Shown here: positions 1 to 7,743 of the stretch, one piece after another
Numbering within the stretch: position 1 is the first letter of the stretch
How the letters are laid out: every line of letters starts with the position of its first letter
Translations under genes and position numbers: made by a program
Assembly: GCA_005883215.1 (NCBI GenBank)
Contig: VAYS01000015.1
Coordinates: forward strand, 22,002 to 86,001
Source: Actinomycetota bacterium
GTDB taxonomy: Bacteria; Actinomycetota; Thermoleophilia; Solirubrobacterales; Solirubrobacteraceae
Reading direction: 5' to 3'
Length of the DNA: 64,000 bases
The notes under the pieces: model-generated
Told to the model about the DNA's origin: nothing
The model's input: only the letters and a program-made list of their open reading frames with translations
The model's database searches: none

Positions 1-1
1 C

Positions 2-964
2 GTGGGGTCGGGCTCCGTCGCCAAGCTCGTCACGCGCAAGCTGCGCGCGCATCCCAGCTACGGCGTGGAGGTCGTGGGCCGCATCGACGCGCCGCACCCC
101 GACGGCGACGACGGCGGCGGCCCGTCGCTGCTCGGAGACACCAGCCGGCTCAAGGAGCTCTACGAGGAGCTCTCGATCGAGCGCTTGATCGTGGCCTTCT
201 CCCCGCTCGGCCACGAGGACCTGCTGGACACGATCCGGGCCAGCCGGGTGCTCGGCGTCAAGCTCACCATCGTGCCGCGGCTGTTCGAGGCCGTCGGCCG
301 CTCGGCGATGGTCGATGAGATCGAGGGCATGAGCGTGCTCGCGCTGTGCCCACTGCCGCGGGCCCGGTCAGCGCTGGCGCTCAAGCGCGCCCTCGACCTG
401 ATCTGCGCCGCCATCGGGCTCCTGCTGCTTGCCCCGCTGTTCGCGCTCATCGCGCTGGCGATCAAGCTCGGCTCGCGGGGACCGGTGTTCTTTGCCCAGG
501 AGCGAATCGGTAGAGGCAACCGTCCGTTCCGGATCTACAAGTTCCGCACCATGGTCGATGGCGCCGACCAGGCCAAGGGCGACCTCGTCCAACGCAACGA
601 GGCGGTCTACCCGATGTTCAAGATCGCCGACGATCCGCGCACCACCCGGGTTGGGCGGCTGCTGCGCCGCGGATTCCTCGACGAGCTTCCCCAGCTGTGG
701 AACGTGCTGCGCGGCGAGATGAGCCTGGTCGGTCCCCGACCGCTGGTGCCCTCCGAGGACGCGCACGTGCTCGGCTGGCACCGGGCGCGGCTCGAGTTGA
801 CGCCCGGCCTCACCGGTCCCTGGCAGGTCCTGGGTCGCCACTCCATCCCATTCGACGAGATGGTGCGCCTCGACTACCTGTACGTCGACGACTGGTCGCT
901 GTGGAACGACATAAAGCTCGTGATCCGCACGGCGCCGATCGTGCTCGGCGGAAACGGCCAGTGA
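2..964 (+). CDS. Polyprenyl-phosphate sugar-1-phosphate transferase (5' partial)
   Basis: The gene runs in from the left edge, so its N-terminal membrane bundle is missing. The family (WbaP/ExoY-like bacterial sugar transferases) moves a sugar phosphate from a nucleotide sugar to undecaprenyl phosphate on the cytoplasmic face and so starts repeat-unit assembly. Visible residues 1-115 form the Rossmann-like middle domain. A hydrophobic segment follows at about 131-152 (LLLLAPLFALIALAI). The catalytic domain shows KFRTM near residue 180, LDELPQLWNVLRGEMS, VGPRP and TPGLTGPWQV, all signatures of the family. The TGA stop overlaps the GTG start of the next glycosyltransferase, which suggests translational coupling. 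The sugar transferred cannot be told from sequence. Confidence 0.93.
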   Translation: MGSGSVAKLVTRKLRAHPSYGVEVVGRIDAPHPDGDDGGGPSLLGDTSRLKELYEELSIERLIVAFSPLGHEDLLDTIRASRVLGVKLTIVPRLFEAVGRSAMVDEIEGMSVLALCPLPRARSALALKRALDLICAAIGLLLLAPLFALIALAIKLGSRGPVFFAQERIGRGNRPFRIYKFRTMVDGADQAKGDLVQRNEAVYPMFKIADDPRTTRVGRLLRRGFLDELPQLWNVLRGEMSLVGPRPLVPSEDAHVLGWHRARLELTPGLTGPWQVLGRHSIPFDEMVRLDYLYVDDWSLWNDIKLVIRTAPIVLGGNGQ

Positions 965-2217
965 GCACGCCGACGGCGGGGGGCGCGACCGCCTCCGCGG
1001 CCGCCGGCGACGGCGTGGCGGCGGCAATCGATGGCGGCGGCGGCGCGCGCGTCGCGCTCGTGCACGACTACCTGCTGGTCAGTCGCGGCGCCGAGCGTAC
1101 CTTCGCGGCGATCGCCGCCTGCTGGCCCGAGGCGCCGATATTCACCCTCCTCTACGACCGCGAAGGCACGCGGCGGGAGTTCGCGGGCCGATCCGTGCAC
1201 GCCTCCTACTTGCAGCGGCTGGGCGTCGGCCAGCGCAATTTCCGCCGCCTGCTGCCGCTGTTTCCGGCGGCCGTGCAAAGCCTTCCCCTCGACGAGTATG
1301 ACCTTGTGATATCCAGTAGCAGCGCGTTCGCGCATGGGGTGCGCCTGGGGCCCGACGCCACCCATCTCTGCTACTGCCACTCGCCGTTCCGCTATGCCTG
1401 GCACGAACGCTCCCGTGCGCTTGCCGAGGCCCCAAGCTCCGTGCGTCCGATGCTCGGGCGCCTACTCGAGCGCATCCGCGATTGGGACCGCGCCGCCGCT
1501 CAGGGGGTCACCCGGTACGTGGCCAACTCGCTGCTGACCCGCGAACGCATCAGGAAGTTCTACGGGCGTCACGCGAGCGTCGTGCATCCGCCCGTCGAGG
1601 TCGAGCGGTTCGCCCCGGGGACGCCGGAGGACTACTTCCTCGTCGTCTGTGAGCTGGTTGCCCACAAGCGCGTCGAGCTCGCGCTCGAGGCGGCCCGCCG
1701 GGCGCGGCGCCCAATCAAGGTGGTGGGAGACGGCCCCCAGCGAGCCGAATTGATGGAGGCCTACCGCTCGACGGCCGAGTTCCTTGGCCGCGTCGATGAT
1801 CGGGAGCTGGCCCAGCTCTACGCACGGGCTTGCGCGCTGGTCGTACCCAACATCGAGGAGTTCGGGATCGCCGCCGTCGAGGCCCAGGCCGCCGGCCGGC
1901 CGGTGATCGCCGCGGACGGAGGCGGCGCCCGAGAGACCGTGGTGGAGGACGTCAGCGGCGTCTTCTTCGCGCCCGGCGACGTAGACGCCCTCGCCCAGGC
2001 GATGCGCAGCATCGACCTCGACCGGTTCGTGTCGCGGCGGATCCGAGAGCACGCCGCGCGCTTCTCCCCCGCTGCCTTCAAGCGCACGTTCGCCGCGGAG
2101 ACCCGGCGTCTGGCGCTGGCGCCGATGGTGCGGACGCCAGCACGGACGGGCCGGTTCAGCTCGCCCCCCGCCGTCGCCGGGGGGCGAGCTGATCGGCGCC
2201 GCGCCGCGGTCGCCTAG
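961..2217 (+). CDS. Glycosyltransferase family 4
   Basis: A GT4 (GT-B fold) glycosyltransferase of 418 residues, probably adding a sugar to the lipid-linked intermediate. I chose GTG at 961 because it overlaps the upstream stop as GTGA; the open frame continues upstream only as a shadow. After an Ala/Gly-rich leader the N-terminal Rossmann half begins with VALVHDYLLVSRGAERTF. The C-terminal half has VVCELVAHKRVELALEA, a GDGPQ motif and the acidic pair of the EX7E motif in EEFGIAAVEAQAAGRPV. The last 25 codons contain a perfect 14-bp inverted repeat, so the extreme C-terminus is probably not part of the fold. The next gene converges on it. Confidence 0.9.
   Translation: MSTPTAGGATASAAAGDGVAAAIDGGGGARVALVHDYLLVSRGAERTFAAIAACWPEAPIFTLLYDREGTRREFAGRSVHASYLQRLGVGQRNFRRLLPLFPAAVQSLPLDEYDLVISSSSAFAHGVRLGPDATHLCYCHSPFRYAWHERSRALAEAPSSVRPMLGRLLERIRDWDRAAAQGVTRYVANSLLTRERIRKFYGRHASVVHPPVEVERFAPGTPEDYFLVVCELVAHKRVELALEAARRARRPIKVVGDGPQRAELMEAYRSTAEFLGRVDDRELAQLYARACALVVPNIEEFGIAAVEAQAAGRPVIAADGGGARETVVEDVSGVFFAPGDVDALAQAMRSIDLDRFVSRRIREHAARFSPAAFKRTFAAETRRLALAPMVRTPARTGRFSSPPAVAGGRADRRRAAVA
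2157..2191. repeat. Perfect 14-bp inverted repeat (hairpin)
   Basis: CAGCTCGCCCCCCG at 2157-2170 is followed by a 7-base loop and its exact reverse complement at 2178-2191. It lies in the final codons of the GT4 gene, 26 bases before its end, and points at a convergent gene. It could serve as a terminator stem without a U-tract or as an mRNA 3' stabiliser. Confidence 0.7.
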
Positions 2218-2288
2218 GACGGGGCGGGGGCCGCGATGTCCGCCAAGCCCGGCAAGACACCACACCGGCCGCGCCCGAGGCGGCCCGC

Positions 2289-3047
2289 TTACCGCGGACG
2301 CGAGGCCGCGGGCTGCTCGACCGGCGGCGCCGGGTCGGCGCCCAGCCGCCACGGTGCCTCGCCGCGCTCCCACAGGTCGTTGAGCAGGAGCGTGTCCTTG
2401 TATGTGTCCATGCAGTCCCAGAAGCCATCGTGTCGGTAGGAGAAGAGCTCTCCCCTGCCGGCCAGCGCCTCGAGCGGCTCGCGCTCGAGCACGTCGTCGG
2501 GCCCGATCAGCTCGAGGGCGCGCGGCTCCATGACCATGAAGCCTCCGTTGACCCAGCACTCGAGCCGGGGCTTTTCGACGAATCCGCCGATCCGGCCGTC
2601 TTCGCCGAGCTGAGCCACGCCCCAGGGGTTGGTGGGACGCACCACGGTGATCGTCGCCGCACCCCCATGCTCGCGGTGGCGGCGCAGGAGCTCCTGAAAG
2701 CCGATGTCGGCGAGACCGTCGGCGTAGGTGAGCATGAAGGTGCCGTCCCCAAGCAGCGACGCGGCACGGTGTACGCGACCGCCGGTCGGGGTATCCCGTC
2801 CCGTGTCGAGACACGTGATGTCCCAGTGTCCCTCGGCGCCGGCGGCAAACGCCCGCACGCGCTCGGCGCCGTAACCCAGGAGGAGGATGAAGCGGACGAA
2901 CCCTTGAGCAGCGTAGAGCGACATCACGTGCCACAGGATCGGCCTGCCGCCGATCTCGACGAGGGGCTTGGGGAGCCGCTCCCTGCCCGCGCGCATGCGC
3001 GTCCCCTTTCCGCCGCACAGGATCACTACCGGGATCACAGTCGCCAC
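2289..3047 (-). CDS. Sugar-1-phosphate nucleotidyltransferase (RfbF-like)
   Basis: A nucleotidyltransferase of 252 residues that joins an NTP to a sugar 1-phosphate. It is closest in pattern to glucose-1-phosphate cytidylyltransferase (RfbF), which would give CDP-glucose. The N-terminus shows VVILCGGKGTRM and LPKPLVEIGGRPILWHVM, the nucleotide- and metal-binding signature. Later come TYADGLAD, WVNGGFMVMEP and FWDCMDTYKD, the last typical of RfbF. GTG at 3047 places the start three residues before VIPVVILCGG. CTP versus TTP use is inferred from these motifs only. Its 5' end is only about 30 bases from the divergent GT4 domain, so its promoter must overlap that coding region. Confidence 0.85.
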   Translation of the reverse strand: MATVIPVVILCGGKGTRMRAGRERLPKPLVEIGGRPILWHVMSLYAAQGFVRFILLLGYGAERVRAFAAGAEGHWDITCLDTGRDTPTGGRVHRAASLLGDGTFMLTYADGLADIGFQELLRRHREHGGAATITVVRPTNPWGVAQLGEDGRIGGFVEKPRLECWVNGGFMVMEPRALELIGPDDVLEREPLEALAGRGELFSYRHDGFWDCMDTYKDTLLLNDLWERGEAPWRLGADPAPPVEQPAASRPR

Positions 3048-3077
3048 AAAGTATTTGATGCGCGGCTCGAGGACCTC

Positions 3078-4190
3078 GTCCCGATCACCTTCGTCTCCTC
3101 GCATGCCCTGCACGGAGGGGCGGAACTCCATCTCGCCTCGGTTATCGAGCGGCTCGGGCCGGGCTGGGTCAACGGGCTCATCGCGCTGGCGGACGGGCCG
3201 CTAGTCGGACGCCTCCAGGGACTTGGATACGAGGTCACGGTGATTCCCACGTCGCGCCGGCTCGGCATGCTGCTCGCCGCCTGGAGGCTGCGCCGCCGCC
3301 TGCTCGCGCGGCGGCCGACGCTCGTGCACGCCGACGGCATCAAGGCGGCGCTGGTGACGGTGATCGCCACCGCCGCCACCGACATCCCCGTGGTGTGGTT
3401 CAAGGTCGACTACAGCCGCGACGGCCGGCTCGCCCGCGCGATCGCGTCGCGCTGTCGACAGGTGATCGGCATTAGCGCGTCGGTCACCGAGACCTTCGCC
3501 CGCTCCCTCCGGGACCGGGTCCGGGTGGTGCCGTGCGGGATTCCCGACTACACCGTCGACCGCGCCGCTGGCCGCCAGATGGTGCGCGAGCTGGTGGGCG
3601 ACCACGGCGACCAGGCACCGGTCGTCGCGCACCTCGGGCGCCTGCACCAGCGCAAGGGCCAGCTCGAGCTGGTCGAGGTCGCGCCGGCGGTGCTCCGGCG
3701 CCACCCGAACGTTCGCTTTCTGCTCTTCCCGCCGCCGCCCGAGGGAGACCGGGAGCGCGAGTATGAGGCCCGCCTGCGCAAGCGCATCGACGAGCTCGGC
3801 ATCTCCGACGCGGTCAGACTGCTGCCAGGCACCGGCCGCGCGGTGGACGTCATGGCGGGCTGTGACCTGGTCGTCGTCTCGAGCATCCCCGACGAGGTCA
3901 GTGGCTGGCGCGAGGGCTTCGGGCTGGTCGGTGTCGAGGCGATGGCGGCCGGCACGCCGGTGGCCGGCTACGCGGACGGCGCCCTCCCGGAGGTGCTCGG
4001 AGATTGCGCGGCGCTCGTTCCCACCGGCGACCGCCGAGCGCTAGGCGAGGCGATCATCGAGCTCCTCGATGACCCGACGCTGCGCGAGTCCCTCGTCCAC
4101 CGGGGCCGCCGGCGCGCCGAGCGCTACCGTTTGCGATCGACGGTCGAATCACTGAAGGGCTGCTACCGCGAAGCGGTGGGCGCCGGGTAG
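3078..4190 (+). CDS. Glycosyltransferase family 4, start codon unclear
   Basis: A GT4 glycosyltransferase. The fold begins with PITFVSSHALHGGAELH, as at the N-terminus of this family, and continues with VVAHLGRLHQRKGQ and the EX7E motif in EGFGLVGVEAMAAGTPV. It ends normally at 4190. The start is a puzzle: in this frame there is no ATG, GTG or TTG between GTG 2928 (deep inside the antisense nucleotidyltransferase gene) and GTG 3240 (about 50 residues into the fold). The coordinate given marks where homology should begin. A non-canonical start, a long upstream extension or a small indel are all possible. Eleven bases separate it from the following methyltransferase. Confidence 0.78.
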   Translation, partial: VPITFVSSHALHGGAELHLASVIERLGPGWVNGLIALADGPLVGRLQGLGYEVTVIPTSRRLGMLLAAWRLRRRLLARRPTLVHADGIKAALVTVIATAATDIPVVWFKVDYSRDGRLARAIASRCRQVIGISASVTETFARSLRDRVRVVPCGIPDYTVDRAAGRQMVRELVGDHGDQAPVVAHLGRLHQRKGQLELVEVAPAVLRRHPNVRFLLFPPPPEGDREREYEARLRKRIDELGISDAVRLLPGTGRAVDVMAGCDLVVVSSIPDEVSGWREGFGLVGVEAMAAGTPVAGYADGALPEVLGDCAALVPTGDRRALGEAIIELLDDPTLRESLVHRGRRRAERYRLRSTVESLKGCYREAVGAG

Positions 4191-4201
4191 AGGAGGGGCC
4201 G

Positions 4202-4984
4202 ATGGAGCGCCAGTTCGGATCCTGGCAAACGGCGTGGACCCGCTTCGACGACACGGTTCGCGAGCTGGTTAGCCGCCCGACGATCAACAGCGTATGCGAG
4301 GTCGGCGCCGGATCCCACCCGGCGCTGCCGCTCGACCTGGTCCAGGAGCTCGGGCTCAGCTACACCCTGCTCGACGTCTCGCCCGAGGCGCTCGCCGAGC
4401 TCCCGGACGGCTACGTCAAGGTGGTCGGCGACATCACCTCCAGCGAGCTGGCGGTCGACCAGCGGTTTGACTTGGTGGTGAGCCGGTTTCTGGCCGAGCA
4501 CATCGCTGACCCCGAGGCGTTTCACCGCAATGTGCTCGAGCTGCTGGTCGACGGCGGCGTCGCCTTCCACTTCTTCACCACCTTCTATGCGCCCCCCTTC
4601 ATCGCCAATCGAGCCCTTCCCGAGTCGGTCAGCCGAGCGATGGTGGAGCTGTTCCAGCCCGATCCCGAGCACCGGGCGCCCAACGAGAAGTACCCCGCCT
4701 ACTACCGCTGGTGCCGCGGTCCGACCCGGCGCCAGCTCGAGCGCTTCCAGCAGATCGGCTACGGCGTCGAGGCCTACCACGGCTTCTTTGGAACGCCCCT
4801 GTACTACACCCGACTCAAGCCGGTGCAGCAGCTCGACGAGTGGCTCACGGCCACGCTGCTGCGCCATCCGGTGCCGCTGCTCACCAGCTTTGCCCAGATC
4901 ACGCTACGAAAGCCGTCGGCGCGATCACGTCCGTCGCTGCAGCGCGAGGCGCGCCCCGCGGCGCTGGCGACCGACGCTCGATGA
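4202..4984 (+). CDS. Class I SAM-dependent methyltransferase
   Basis: A methyltransferase of 260 residues. Motif I is SVCEVGAGSHPALPLDL near residue 30, and the acidic end of beta-2 is TLLDVSPEAL. The motif region RFDLVVSRFLAEHI and LVDGGVAFHFFTTF match the usual order of a class I fold. An AGGAGG Shine-Dalgarno sequence lies 8 bases before the ATG, so the start is firm. Its stop overlaps the next GT4 start as ATGA. In this setting it probably methylates a sugar of the repeat unit or caps the chain, but the acceptor cannot be seen. Confidence 0.85.
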   Translation: MERQFGSWQTAWTRFDDTVRELVSRPTINSVCEVGAGSHPALPLDLVQELGLSYTLLDVSPEALAELPDGYVKVVGDITSSELAVDQRFDLVVSRFLAEHIADPEAFHRNVLELLVDGGVAFHFFTTFYAPPFIANRALPESVSRAMVELFQPDPEHRAPNEKYPAYYRWCRGPTRRQLERFQQIGYGVEAYHGFFGTPLYYTRLKPVQQLDEWLTATLLRHPVPLLTSFAQITLRKPSARSRPSLQREARPAALATDAR

Positions 4985-6321
4985 CGCGGCCGGCCTCCTA
5001 TGAGGTCGCCTTCTACGTGCCCTGGACCGGAGCGCTGATCGCTCCCGGCGGGGATGCTCCGCCCGGCGGGGCCGAGACCCAGATCTACTTGCTGGCGCGC
5101 GGTCTGGCCGCACGCGATCGGCGCGTCTGCCTCATCGTCTACGAGACGGCGGCGCCCCTTCCCGAGCGCATCGACGGCGTCGACATCGTCGTCCGCTCGC
5201 GACCCCGATGGGAGGAACGCCCCGGGACGCTCGGAAAGATGGCCGAAGTCGCGGCGGTGGGGCGGACGATCGCCGGGGTGAACGCGGATGTCTTCGTACA
5301 GCGGGGAACCAGCGCCGACACCGGCATCGTCGCCCTGGCCGCCAAGGCGCGGCGACGGCCGTTCGTGTACTCGAGCGCCAACACGATCGATTTCGATTGG
5401 GGCCGCGTGGCGGGGTGGAAGGCGGTGCGCCTGTTCGAGCTCGGGGTGCGGTTGGCGGACGCGATCCTCGTGCAGACCTACGAGCAAGCGGAGCTCTGCG
5501 AGGCGCGTTTTGGGCGTTCGCCGGTGGTCATCAAGAGCATCGCCGAGCGTGCGGCGCAGCGCAGCGTTGAGCCCGAGGCCTTCCTGTGGATGGGAAAGCT
5601 CGCGTCCTACAAGCGACCGATGGCGTTCGTCGACCTCGCCCGGGCCGTGCCCGAGGCAAGGTTTCGCATGGTGGGAGTGGCGTCGGAGAAGGACAGCCCC
5701 GAGCTCGCGACCCAGGTCTCAAAAGCGGCGGCCGACGTCCCGAATCTCGAGCTTCTCGCCGCGCGTCCCCGAGCGCAGCTCATGACGCTCGTCGACTCCG
5801 CGGTGGCGATCGTGAACACCTCCGAGTTCGAGGGGATGCCGAACACCTTGCTCGAAGGCTGGAGTCGCGGCGTGCCGGCGCTCGTGCTCGCCCACGATCC
5901 CGACCAGACCATCGAACGCGAGCGAGTGGGGTGCTTTGCCCACGGCTCGCCGTCCAGGCTCGCCGAGATGGCGCGTGAGCTGTGGCGCTCGCGCGCCGGC
6001 CAGGTCGAGCTCTCCGCGCGCTGCCGGGAGTACATTCGGCGCGAGCACAGCTTCGAGGCCGTAGCCGACCGGTGGAGCGAGCTGCTCGGGCAAGTGGCCC
6101 GACGCGACCCGATCGGAGCGAGGCCGGCTCTGCGCAGGCGACCGGGCGGGGGCCGGCGGCGGTCAGCCGAGCGGGTTGCCGATCGGCACGCGCCGCCAGC
6201 GAATCGAGTCGATCATCAGCCGGAGGTCCCGCGGATAGGCTCGCCGCTCGACGAGCACCGTGACGGCTGGGTAGACGAGGGCCGCGAGCGCGAGCCCGAG
6301 GGCGCCACCGCCGAGGGTTAG
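4981..6321 (+). CDS. Glycosyltransferase family 4
   Basis: A GT4 enzyme of 446 residues starting at the ATG that overlaps the methyltransferase stop. GGAETQIYLLARGLA near residue 30 is the typical N-terminal acceptor loop. FLWMGKLASYKRP opens the donor-binding half, and EFEGMPNTLLEGWSRGVP carries the EX7E pair. The recognisable fold ends near position 6110. The reading frame then runs 159 bases into the antisense end of the flippase gene, giving an Arg/Pro/Asp-rich tail that is probably unstructured. It is coupled to the methyltransferase and likely acts on the same repeat unit. Confidence 0.88.
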   Translation: MTRPASYEVAFYVPWTGALIAPGGDAPPGGAETQIYLLARGLAARDRRVCLIVYETAAPLPERIDGVDIVVRSRPRWEERPGTLGKMAEVAAVGRTIAGVNADVFVQRGTSADTGIVALAAKARRRPFVYSSANTIDFDWGRVAGWKAVRLFELGVRLADAILVQTYEQAELCEARFGRSPVVIKSIAERAAQRSVEPEAFLWMGKLASYKRPMAFVDLARAVPEARFRMVGVASEKDSPELATQVSKAAADVPNLELLAARPRAQLMTLVDSAVAIVNTSEFEGMPNTLLEGWSRGVPALVLAHDPDQTIERERVGCFAHGSPSRLAEMARELWRSRAGQVELSARCREYIRREHSFEAVADRWSELLGQVARRDPIGARPALRRRPGGGRRRSAERVADRHAPPANRVDHQPEVPRIGSPLDEHRDGWVDEGREREPEGATAEG

Positions 6322-7743
6322 GGCCGGGACGGCCATAGCGGCGCAGCCGGCGGCCGGGGCCAGCACGATGCGACCCCAGCGAACGAGGCCCGTCAGACGC
6401 AGGGTGTAGAGCACCGTGACAGCGGCCAGAGTCGCCTCGGTCAGGGTCATGGCCAGCGCCGCCCCGTTAAAGGAATGTCCGGGGATGAGGATCAGGTTCA
6501 GGACGGTGTTGACGGCGACCGCCGCCGCGCTGATCGGCAAGAGCACGCGCCGCTTGCCTCGCGCGGCGATCACCTGGACGGACAGGAGAAAGACGCCGTC
6601 GAGCGCCGTCGAGGCGCCGAGCAGGCGCATGGGCGTGGCGGACGTGGCGAAGGCATGCCCGAAGAACGTCTCGGTGATCGGCGTGGGAAACAGCATCAGC
6701 GCGGCGCTGAGCGGAAACAGCATCAGCGCGACCACCTTGCAGCCGAGCTCGTAGGCCTGTCCGAGGCTGGGGAAGGTGCTGCGGTCCAGCCGGGAGAGGG
6801 CGGGCAGCGCCGACAGGGCGAACGTCGAGCCGATCAGCAGCGTGGCCTCGAACACCCGGTAGGCGGCGCCATAGAGGCCGACCGCGGTGTTGTTCTTCAG
6901 AAACGACAGCAGCACGGCGTCGAGCCGGGCGAGCAGCATGCCGAACGTCCAGCTGAGCCCGATGGGAAGCGACTCGGTGGCCAGCCGGCGCGCCCGGGCC
7001 AGCGAGACGCGCAGGTTGGGCCGGATCCCGCGCGCCGACAGCCGCCAACTGACGTAGGCCAGACCGAGCAGGGCGCCGCCCAGGTAGGTGAGGGCCGCGA
7101 CTTCCAGCCCGGCCCCGGCCAGCAGCGCCGCGACCCCGACCGCCGCCGTCGAGAAGCGCTGGACTATCAGGCCAAACGCGATGGGACCCGTCTCCTCGAC
7201 GCCGCGAAAGACCGCGTGATAGGTCTTGGCGAGGGTCTCGGCCAACTTGGCCACGGCCAGGATCCCGACGGTGACGGTCACCGGCCGGGGATAACCGCCC
7301 AGGAGCGAGATCGCGAGCGCCACCGCGATCCCCACCGAGCCGAGCGCCAGCTTGATCGCGTTGACGTTCCAGAACAGGCGCTCGACCTGCGCGCGCTCGC
7401 GCGCCACGTCGCGCGTAACGACCTGGTCGAGTCCCAGTCCGGCGACCTCGATCACCAGCACCACCGAGGCGGCGAAGGTGAAGTTGCCGAACCCGGTCGT
7501 CCCGAGCTCGCGCGCCATGACGGTGTAGAAGGCGAGCGAGCCGACCTTGCTCAGCGCGTCGCCGCCGAGCTGCACCCCCAGGGCCCGCGCGACGCGCCGG
7601 GCACCCGAGCGCGGACGCGCAGAGCCGGCGCTCGGGGGGCCGTTGGCGGCGCCAGGCGCCGCCGTGACCGCGCCGTCGGCCGGAGGCGCCGTCGCGGCCT
7701 GCTGGGGCGGAGCCCCTGGTGAGCGCAGCCCTCCCCCCTTCAC
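6163..7743 (-). CDS. Oligosaccharide flippase, Wzx/MATE-like
   Basis: A polytopic membrane protein of 526 residues, a likely Wzx-type flippase of the MOP superfamily that moves lipid-linked repeat units across the membrane. After an Ala/Pro-rich leader, GVQLGGDALSKVGSLAFY and ARELGTTGFGNFTFA are characteristic of the family. About a dozen hydrophobic segments follow, with GLSWTFGMLLARLDAVLLS and NNTAVGLYGAAYRVFE in the middle. The start is the GTG that overlaps the upstream TGA as GTGA; the frame upstream of it is only a shadow of the previous gene. Its 3' end overlaps the convergent GT4 gene by 159 bases. Confidence 0.88.
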   Translation of the reverse strand: MKGGGLRSPGAPPQQAATAPPADGAVTAAPGAANGPPSAGSARPRSGARRVARALGVQLGGDALSKVGSLAFYTVMARELGTTGFGNFTFAASVVLVIEVAGLGLDQVVTRDVARERAQVERLFWNVNAIKLALGSVGIAVALAISLLGGYPRPVTVTVGILAVAKLAETLAKTYHAVFRGVEETGPIAFGLIVQRFSTAAVGVAALLAGAGLEVAALTYLGGALLGLAYVSWRLSARGIRPNLRVSLARARRLATESLPIGLSWTFGMLLARLDAVLLSFLKNNTAVGLYGAAYRVFEATLLIGSTFALSALPALSRLDRSTFPSLGQAYELGCKVVALMLFPLSAALMLFPTPITETFFGHAFATSATPMRLLGASTALDGVFLLSVQVIAARGKRRVLLPISAAAVAVNTVLNLILIPGHSFNGAALAMTLTEATLAAVTVLYTLRLTGLVRWGRIVLAPAAGCAAMAVPALTLGGGALGLALAALVYPAVTVLVERRAYPRDLRLMIDSIRWRRVPIGNPLG

